13,733 nt of DNA, taken from UBA1756 sp045132235. GTDB lineage: Bacteria > Bacteroidota > Bacteroidia > Bacteroidales > WCHB1-69. Below are positions 1-7,567 of this stretch, one piece after another. Positions within the stretch are counted from its first letter, which is position 1. Every line of letters starts with the position of its first letter. A program made the position numbers and the translations under genes. The notes beneath the pieces are model-generated. The model was not told where the DNA came from. It was given only the letters and a program-made list of their open reading frames with translations, and searched no databases. Location of the stretch: assembly GCA_045132235.1 (NCBI GenBank), contig JBGURX010000039.1, forward strand, positions 1-13,733, read 5' to 3'.

Positions 1-397
1 TTCCGGCATGGTGGAAGACCGCGACAGCGTGGGTAAAATCCCGATGGTGCCCGTCTCCGACTTCAAGAACGACAGAAGAAGAAACTACCGCGCCGCTGAC
101 AACATCAACTACCTCGACGGCGACTGGGCTTCCCAGATCGAGACCGAGGACTGGAAGAAGAACTCCAGCGACGCCACCACCACCATGTACCCGAAAGACA
201 TGGTCACTCCGTTCGAGTACTCCATGGTCGGCGACCACTCCAGAGTGTATAAGGGCGGTTCATGGATCGACCCGCAGTACTATGCAGCTCCCGGACAGAG
301 ACGTTATCTCGAAGAGGACGAGTCCACCAAGTACATCGGCTTCCGCTGCGCCATGGCCCGTCTCGGAACGCCCTCCGGCGGTGGCACCACCCGCTAA
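1..397 (+). CDS. gldJ: GldJ-like gliding/T9SS lipoprotein, C-terminal part (5' truncated)
   Basis: The reading frame is open from the left edge (first full codon at 2) to TAA at 395-397, giving the last 131 residues of a longer protein. The sequence has the end of a formylglycine-generating-enzyme/SUMF1-type fold: a VYKGGSW motif, then PGQRRYLEEDES, then IGFRCAM just before the C-terminus. GldJ and its paralogue GldK/PorK are outer-membrane-associated lipoproteins with this fold, needed for type IX secretion and, in gliding species, motility. GldJ is preferred because VGDHSRVYKGGSW and a short tail of the form RLGTPSGG resemble the end of GldJ rather than GldK. The lipoprotein signal and most of the fold lie outside the window, so this is by recall of family motifs. 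Codons are strongly C-ending, which may indicate high expression. A terminator hairpin follows. In Flavobacterium, gldJ lies beside porU/porV, which could be tested in the upstream sequence. Confidence 0.75.
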   Translation, partial: SGMVEDRDSVGKIPMVPVSDFKNDRRRNYRAADNINYLDGDWASQIETEDWKKNSSDATTTMYPKDMVTPFEYSMVGDHSRVYKGGSWIDPQYYAAPGQRRYLEEDESTKYIGFRCAMARLGTPSGGGTTR

Positions 398-421
398 ATC
401 TGAACACTTTACCTTTAACCC

Positions 422-455
422 ATCGAGACGCGAAATTCGCGTCTCGATATATTTT
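422..455 (+). terminator. Rho-independent terminator after gldJ
   Basis: A perfect 13-bp inverted repeat (422-434 with 436-448, arms ATCGAGACGCGAA and its complement) has a single central base, so the real loop would use the innermost A-T pairs. It is followed by ATATTTT. It begins 25 nt after the gldJ stop. The T tract is short and interrupted, so termination may be partial and some hldD transcription may come from read-through. Confidence 0.75.
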
Positions 456-475
456 AAACACAAAACATCTCCAAC

Positions 476-1441
476 ATGATCGTCATCACAGGCGCAGCCG
501 GCTTCATCGGAAGCTGCATGACATGGAAACTCAACAACGAAAACCGCCACGACCTCATCCTCGTGGACGACTTCTCCAAGGAAAGCAAGAAAGCCAACTG
601 GCAGAACAAGCAGTACACCGACAAGATCCACCGCGATGAATTTTTCGCATGGGCGGATGCCAACGCCAAGCACATCACCGGCATCATCCACCTCGGCGCC
701 CGTACCGACACCACCGAGATGGACTACTCGGTGTTCGAGCGGCTGAATGTGGACTACACCCAGCACATCTGGTCGCTGGCCACGCAGCACCACATCCCGC
801 TGCTCTATGCCTCCTCAGCGGCCACCTACGGAGCCGGTGAACTGGGCTACAACGACGACGAAACCATCATCCCGCAGCTGCAGCCCCTCAACCCCTACGG
901 AAAATCCAAGAACGAAATCGACAAGTGGATCCTGCGGCAGCAGTCCACCCCGCCCGCGTGGGCCGGCTTCAAGTTCTTCAACGTGTATGGTCCCAACGAA
1001 TATCACAAGGGGCGCATGGCCTCCGTCATCCTCCACTCGTTCCACCAGATCAACGAAACCGGCAAGGTGAAGCTGTTCCGCTCGCACCGCCCCGACTATG
1101 CCGACGGCCAACAGCGCCGCGACTTTATCTATGTCATGGACGTGGTGGATGTGCTGTACTGGTTCAGTAGCCAGCGCCATCCCAACGGCATCTTCAACCT
1201 CGGCACCGGCAAGGCCCGCACCTTCCTCGACCTCGCCACCGCCACCTTCCACGCCATGGGCCGCGAACCCGTCATCGAATACGTGGATATTCCCGAAGAT
1301 ATTCGTGACAAATACCAATATTTCACCGAAGCACGGATGGAAAAAACCAAGGAAAGCGGGTGCAATCACACATTTCATTCCCTCGAAGATGGTGTAACTG
1401 ATTATGTATCAAGATTTTTATTAAAAAATAAAAATTGTTGA
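476..1441 (+). CDS. hldD: ADP-L-glycero-D-manno-heptose 6-epimerase
   Basis: The 321-residue protein is a cytoplasmic extended short-chain dehydrogenase that converts ADP-D-glycero-D-manno-heptose to the L-glycero form, the last step in making the heptose donor for the LPS inner core. Visible: the Rossmann motif GAAGFIG at residues 6-12, the SSAATYG strand at 113-119, catalytic YGKSK (Y141, K145), FNVYGPNEYHKGRMASV with K178 matching the second catalytic lysine of E. coli HldD, and QQRRDFIYV near 212-220. These separate it from general UDP-sugar epimerases. Length is close to the 310 residues of E. coli HldD. The ATG at 476 fits because the Rossmann strand begins at residue 2. There is no clear Shine-Dalgarno sequence. 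It starts 78 nt after gldJ, beyond the hairpin. Two imperfect -7 matches, TACCTTTA at 410-417 and TATATTTT at 448-455, could drive it, but neither is convincing. Confidence 0.93.
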   Translation: MIVITGAAGFIGSCMTWKLNNENRHDLILVDDFSKESKKANWQNKQYTDKIHRDEFFAWADANAKHITGIIHLGARTDTTEMDYSVFERLNVDYTQHIWSLATQHHIPLLYASSAATYGAGELGYNDDETIIPQLQPLNPYGKSKNEIDKWILRQQSTPPAWAGFKFFNVYGPNEYHKGRMASVILHSFHQINETGKVKLFRSHRPDYADGQQRRDFIYVMDVVDVLYWFSSQRHPNGIFNLGTGKARTFLDLATATFHAMGREPVIEYVDIPEDIRDKYQYFTEARMEKTKESGCNHTFHSLEDGVTDYVSRFLLKNKNC

Positions 1442-1449
1442 TTTTTTTT
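1414..1449 (+). terminator. Possible weak terminator at the end of hldD
   Basis: A/T-only arms ATTTTTATT (1414-1422) and their complement (1427-1435) can pair around an AAAA loop. T8 follows at 1442-1449 after a 6-nt gap. The stem lies inside the last hldD codons and has no G-C pair, so it would be weak. It is the only terminator-like structure before the recQ promoter. Confidence 0.3.
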
Positions 1450-1482
1450 GCGCAAATAGCCTCCCATTTATAGAAATATTTA

Positions 1483-1490
1483 TACCTTTG
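1483..1490 (+). promoter_or_regulatory. recQ promoter, Bacteroidota -7 element
   Basis: TACCTTTG matches the Bacteroidota -7 consensus TAnnTTTG exactly. No TTTG -33 box lies at the usual distance. The nearest TTTG (1447-1450) is 32 nt upstream. The transcript would start near 1495-1498, leaving a leader of about 80 nt before the recQ ATG. Confidence 0.65.
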
Positions 1491-1506
1491 TAACTCTGAT
1501 GGACAA

Positions 1507-1557
1507 TTGCCGTCCCGCAGTCAGCGTCGGCAACTCCATTGGCTCTGTTTGTTTTTT
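1507..1557 (+). promoter_or_regulatory. Hairpin and T tract in the recQ leader
   Basis: In the untranslated leader, TTGCCG (1507-1512) can pair with CGGCAA (1528-1533) around a 15-nt loop. The T-rich stretch GTTTGTTTTTT follows at 1547-1557, shortly before the recQ start. The arrangement resembles a weak attenuator, but the stem is only 6 bp and the T tract is 13 nt away, so function is uncertain. Confidence 0.25.
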
Positions 1558-1574
1558 AACCAAAAGAGAATCAC

Positions 1575-3770
<2,196 letters not shown>

Positions 3771-3788
3771 TACCCTTGAAAACGCCCT

Positions 3789-3841
3789 AAAAAAATCTCA
3801 CTTTTTTTGCCGCCAAGAGGCGAAAAAGTGAGATTTTTTTT
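3789..3841 (+). terminator. Strong hairpin terminator after recQ, abutting the gyrB promoter
   Basis: A long imperfect hairpin: A-tract plus TCTCAC (3789-3801) pairs with GTGAGA plus T-tract (3828-3840), T and A runs pair inside, and CGCC (3811-3814) pairs with GGCG (3819-3822) around an AAGA loop, with a 2-4 nt bulge on the left arm. Eight T residues (3834-3841) follow. The A/T symmetry makes it potentially bidirectional. The base directly after the T tract begins the gyrB promoter motif. Confidence 0.88.
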
Positions 3842-3842
3842 G

Positions 3843-3850
3843 TACCTTTG
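3843..3850 (+). promoter_or_regulatory. gyrB promoter, Bacteroidota -7 element
   Basis: TACCTTTG is an exact TAnnTTTG match, one base after the T tract of the recQ terminator. The -33 region falls inside the terminator hairpin and has no TTTG box at the expected spacing. The transcript should start near 3855-3858, which leaves about 27 nt of A/T-rich leader before the gyrB ATG. Confidence 0.75.
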
Positions 3851-3882
3851 CAGTGTTATATAAAAAATCTATAATACTGAAT

Positions 3883-5859
3883 ATGAGCGAATTAGAAGAA
3901 AGAAAAATGCAGGTTGAAGATTACAATGCGGACCACATCCAAGTGTTGGAAGGGTTGGAGGCTGTACGCAAGCGTCCGGCCATGTACATTGGCGATGTTG
4001 GAGAGCGTGGTTTGCACCATTTGGTATATGAAGTGGTGGACAATTCCATCGACGAAGCCCTGGCCGGTCACTGTACCAAAATCGATGTCACCATCCTGGC
4101 TGACAACTCGATTTCGGTGTTGGACAATGGTCGTGGTATCCCGACCGACATGCACGAGAAGGAGCACCGTTCCGCTTTGGAGGTGGTGCTGACGGTGTTG
4201 CACGCCGGCGGAAAGTTCAACAAAGACTCCTACAAGGTGTCCGGCGGTTTGCACGGTGTGGGTGTATCCTGCGTCAACGCCCTGTCGAAGCACTTGAAAG
4301 CCGATGTCTATCGCAACGGCCGTCATTTCGTGCAGGAGTACGCCTACGGCAAGCCCCTCTACTCCGTAAAAGAGGTGGAGGACACCGACTACCGCGGCAC
4401 GCGCATCACCTTCACCCCCGACGACAGCATCTTCAACGTCAGTGTGTACAAATACGACATCCTCGCCGCCCGTTTGAAAGAGCTGGCCTTCCTCAACAAG
4501 CGCATCACCATCACCCTCACAGATGAACGCGAAAAAGAGGAAAACGGCGAGTTCAAGCACGAAACCTTCTATTCCGAAGAGGGTTTGAAGGACTTCATCC
4601 GCTTTTTGGACAGCGGCCGTACCAAAATCATGGAGTCGCCCATCTACATCGAAGGCGAGAAAAACGGTGTGCCGATCGAGGTGGTGATGCAGTACAACGA
4701 CGGTTTTTCAGAGAACATCCATTCCTATGTCAACAATATCAACACAATAGAAGGCGGTACGCACCTCACCGGTTTCCGCCGCGCCCTCACCACCACATTG
4801 AAGCGTTATGCGGTGAACAACAAGATGTTGGAAAAGGTGGAGAAGCAGAAAATCGAGATTTCGGGCGATGACTTCCGCGAAGGTCTCACCGCCATCATCT
4901 CGGTGAAAGTGGCCGAGCCGCAGTTCGAGGGACAGACCAAGACCAAGCTGGGCAACAGCGAAGTGGATGGTATTGTAAGCTCGATGGTGGGTGAAATGCT
5001 GAACTTCTATTTGGAAGAGCACCCGAAGGATGCGAAAGAGATTGTCGATAAGGTCATCTTGGCGGCCACGGCGCGCCATGCGGCCCGCCGCGCCCGCGAG
5101 CTGGTACAGCGCAAGTCGGCCTTCAGCGGCGGCGGTCTGCCCGGCAAGTTGTCGGACTGCTCGTCGAAGATAGCCGAAGAGTGCGAGCTCTACCTCGTAG
5201 AGGGTGACTCCGCAGGCGGCACCGCCAAGCAGGGCCGCGACTCCCACTTCCAGGCCATCCTGCCCCTGCGAGGCAAGATTCTGAATGTGGAGAAAGCCCC
5301 GCAGCACAAAGCCTTGGACAGCAAGGAAATCCAGAACATCTACACCGCCCTTGGCGTGTCCATCGGCACCGACGAGGACCACAAGGCGCTGAACATGGAG
5401 AAACTCCGCTACCACAAGGTCATCATCATGACCGATGCCGATGTGGACGGAAGCCACATTGCCACTTTGATTCTCACCTTCTTCTTCCGCCACATGCGCG
5501 AACTCATCGAACGCGGACATGTGTATATCGCCATGCCGCCCCTTTACCTCGTAAAACGCGGTGCCAAAGAGCGTTACGCATGGACCGACGAGGAGCGCGA
5601 CGCCATCATCGCGGAGCTGACCAACAACAGCGGCAGCGACGCCAAGGTCAACGTGCAGCGGTACAAAGGTTTAGGTGAAATGAACGACGAACAGCTGTGG
5701 GCCACCACCATGGACCCCGCCCGCCGCACCCTGCGCCAAGTCACCATCGAGAACGCCATGGAGGCCGACTACATCTTCTCCATGCTGATGGGCGACGAAG
5801 TGCCCCCGCGCCGCGAATTCATCGAGAAAAACGCCCGCTACGCCAATATTGACATTTAA
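3883..5859 (+). CDS. gyrB: DNA gyrase subunit B
   Basis: The ATPase subunit of type II topoisomerase DNA gyrase, which introduces negative supercoils together with GyrA. From ATG 3883 the protein has 658 residues. The frame is open back to a GTG at 3853, but that codon lies at or before the predicted transcription start, so ATG 3883 is the better start (a second ATG at 3907 is also possible). Visible: the GHKL ATPase with E50 and N54 (YEVVDNSIDEALAG), DNGRGIP (81-87) and GGLHGVG (121-127); the transducer domain; the TOPRIM domain with EGDSAGG (440-446) and DADVDG (518-523); and the C-terminal QRYKGLGEMN motif. Length fits the shorter gyrases that lack the E. coli insert. ParE is less likely given the TAKQGRDSHFQAILPLRGKILNVEKA region, which reads as GyrB. 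ftsE follows after 11 nt, so it is probably cotranscribed. Confidence 0.95.
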   Translation: MSELEERKMQVEDYNADHIQVLEGLEAVRKRPAMYIGDVGERGLHHLVYEVVDNSIDEALAGHCTKIDVTILADNSISVLDNGRGIPTDMHEKEHRSALEVVLTVLHAGGKFNKDSYKVSGGLHGVGVSCVNALSKHLKADVYRNGRHFVQEYAYGKPLYSVKEVEDTDYRGTRITFTPDDSIFNVSVYKYDILAARLKELAFLNKRITITLTDEREKEENGEFKHETFYSEEGLKDFIRFLDSGRTKIMESPIYIEGEKNGVPIEVVMQYNDGFSENIHSYVNNINTIEGGTHLTGFRRALTTTLKRYAVNNKMLEKVEKQKIEISGDDFREGLTAIISVKVAEPQFEGQTKTKLGNSEVDGIVSSMVGEMLNFYLEEHPKDAKEIVDKVILAATARHAARRARELVQRKSAFSGGGLPGKLSDCSSKIAEECELYLVEGDSAGGTAKQGRDSHFQAILPLRGKILNVEKAPQHKALDSKEIQNIYTALGVSIGTDEDHKALNMEKLRYHKVIIMTDADVDGSHIATLILTFFFRHMRELIERGHVYIAMPPLYLVKRGAKERYAWTDEERDAIIAELTNNSGSDAKVNVQRYKGLGEMNDEQLWATTMDPARRTLRQVTIENAMEADYIFSMLMGDEVPPRREFIEKNARYANIDI

Positions 5860-5870
5860 TCCCCAACCCC

Positions 5871-6674
5871 ATGCCAGAAAACGAAAGCCCGCAAATCACT
5901 CCCATTGAGGAGAACATCCTCACGGATGCACAGTTGTGCCAAGAGAACACGGAGGAAACCCCTACCCCGGAGCCCACTTCCACCCCCGCAGAGCCGGAGA
6001 CCAAAATCGCCATCGAGTTGAACGAGGTGGATGTGTATCAGAAAAAAATCCTGATTCTGCCCAAGGTGTCCTTCACCATCCACGAGGGCGAGTTCGTGTA
6101 TCTGGTAGGCAAGACCGGCGCGGGCAAGTCATCCATCCTGAAGATTTTACTGGCCGAACTCCCCATCAAGAGCGGTGAGGCTTTCTGCGCAGGCTTCGAC
6201 CTCACAAAAATCAAAACACGCAAAATTCCCTATCTGCGCCGCAAGTTAGGAGTTATCTTCCAAGACTATCAGCTATTGGTGGATAAAACTGTCAAGGAGA
6301 ACCTCATCTCTGCGATGAAAGCCACCGGCTGGAAGAACACCCGCGAGATGGAAGACCGCGTGAAAGAGGTGCTGCAGCTTGTGCACTTGGAGACCAAGGA
6401 CTTCAAATACCCGTTCCAACTCTCCGGCGGCGAACAGCAGCGCGTGTGCATCGCACGGGCACTCATCAACCATCCCGATGTCATCCTCGCCGACGAGCCG
6501 ACCGGCAACCTCGACCCCATCACGGCGGAAGAGATCTTCCAGCTGCTGCACGACATCAACCGGGAGCAAGGCACCACCGTGCTGATGAGCACCCACAACT
6601 TCACCATGATCGACAAGTTCACCTCGCGCACCATCTGCATCGAGGATGGACACCTGCTCGACACGATGCTGTAG
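5871..6674 (+). CDS. ftsE: Cell-division ABC transporter ATPase FtsE, with N-terminal extension
   Basis: The 267-residue protein is an ABC ATPase. FtsE works with the membrane protein FtsX at the division site to control peptidoglycan hydrolases. Visible: Walker A GKTGAGKS (80-87), Q-loop Q131 in GVIFQDYQLL, the signature LSGGEQQR (184-191), Walker B VILADEP with E209, D-loop NLD, and H-loop H242. The segment DKTVKENLISAMKATGWKN is FtsE-like; LolD and MacB differ there. The first 44 residues precede the usual FtsE start and are rich in Glu, Pro and Thr without hydrophobic clusters, so they look disordered. No other Met lies before residue 149, so this start is the only ATG that keeps Walker A. 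ftsX is not in the window. It sits 11 nt after gyrB and 2 nt before the glycosyltransferase, suggesting translational coupling. Confidence 0.87.
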   Translation: MPENESPQITPIEENILTDAQLCQENTEETPTPEPTSTPAEPETKIAIELNEVDVYQKKILILPKVSFTIHEGEFVYLVGKTGAGKSSILKILLAELPIKSGEAFCAGFDLTKIKTRKIPYLRRKLGVIFQDYQLLVDKTVKENLISAMKATGWKNTREMEDRVKEVLQLVHLETKDFKYPFQLSGGEQQRVCIARALINHPDVILADEPTGNLDPITAEEIFQLLHDINREQGTTVLMSTHNFTMIDKFTSRTICIEDGHLLDTML

Positions 6675-6676
6675 CC

Positions 6677-7567
6677 ATGCTCTCCATCTGCATCGCCATC
6701 CACAACTGGAACGTCAACCGGCTGGTGAAAGACCTACGGAAACAGGCTCTCAAGCTGGATATTCCGTTTGAAATTCTGCTGCTGGACGATGCTTCAGATT
6801 ATGAGTACCAGCTCAAAAATGCACATTTGGACTACGAAGAGCACGTCACCTACCTGCAGAGTTATGTCAACTTAGGACGGTCGTTGGCGCGCAACAGACT
6901 GGCAGCCAAGGCCCAATACCCCTATCTGCTTTTTTTGGACTGTGATGCGACGGTCACCCATCGCGACTTCCTGAAAAAATACCTGTCGGCGCTGCCCGCG
7001 AAAGTAGTGGTGGGCGGCTGCGAGTACCAGAAACGCAGACCCAAAAGGAACTGTATCCTGCGGTGGCAGTACGGCTTGAAGAGGGAACAGGTTCCCGCTG
7101 CTGTGCGCAACGAGCATCCCAACAGTGCATTTTCGGCTTTCAATTTCCTCATCGAAAAAAAGGTCTTTGACCAAATAAAGTTTGATGAGAGCCTGCGGGG
7201 CTACGGCCACGAGGACACTCTTTTCGGCCTTGACCTGATGGATCATCAGATTACAGTGAAACACATCGACAACCCGTTGCGGCACGACGGTATTTTCCCA
7301 ACCGACGACTTCCTTGCACGCACACAGAACGCCATCCAGAATCTGTTGGCCATCTTGGAGATGAACCGGCAGCGCGATGCCCTCATCCAAAGCATCCGCC
7401 TGCTGCGCACCTACCAAAAATTGAAAAAATGCCGGATGGTGTGGCTTTACCGTCTTTTCTACAAAATTTCAAAAAAAATCATTGTCAAAAACCTATACTC
7501 CACCAAACCGAAAATCCGCCTTTTCGATCTTTACAAATTAGGATATCTCTGTGAGATAAAGCGTTAG
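6677..7567 (+). CDS. Family 2 glycosyltransferase
   Basis: A predicted 296-residue inverting GT-A glycosyltransferase. The open frame extends upstream through ftsE, but the ATG at 6677, 2 nt after the ftsE stop, puts the typical first strand (LSICIAIHNWN) at the N-terminus, so this start was chosen. Visible: LLLDDAS (34-40) for the nucleotide-sugar pocket, NLGRSLARNRLAAKA (65-79), the metal-binding DxD as D88-C-D90 in LLFLDCDA, and GYGHEDTLFG (175-184), which fits the C-terminal acceptor motif seen in galactosyltransferase-like GT2 enzymes. The last 60 residues are basic and amphipathic, which may bind the inner membrane. The sugar donor and acceptor cannot be read from sequence; LPS or other surface glycans are plausible. 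It is the last gene of the gyrB-ftsE unit and its stop codon interlocks with that of the convergent porZ. Confidence 0.85.
   Translation: MLSICIAIHNWNVNRLVKDLRKQALKLDIPFEILLLDDASDYEYQLKNAHLDYEEHVTYLQSYVNLGRSLARNRLAAKAQYPYLLFLDCDATVTHRDFLKKYLSALPAKVVVGGCEYQKRRPKRNCILRWQYGLKREQVPAAVRNEHPNSAFSAFNFLIEKKVFDQIKFDESLRGYGHEDTLFGLDLMDHQITVKHIDNPLRHDGIFPTDDFLARTQNAIQNLLAILEMNRQRDALIQSIRLLRTYQKLKKCRMVWLYRLFYKISKKIIVKNLYSTKPKIRLFDLYKLGYLCEIKR

Noticed and set aside
3853..3882. GTG at 3853 as an earlier gyrB start
   Set aside because: It overlaps or precedes the predicted transcription start set by the -7 element at 3843-3850, and the added ten residues are not family-like.
6446..6676. Upstream extension of the glycosyltransferase frame within ftsE
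   Set aside because: The 77 extra codons are an Arg/His/Pro-rich out-of-frame reading of ftsE; the conserved GT2 start is at ATG 6677.
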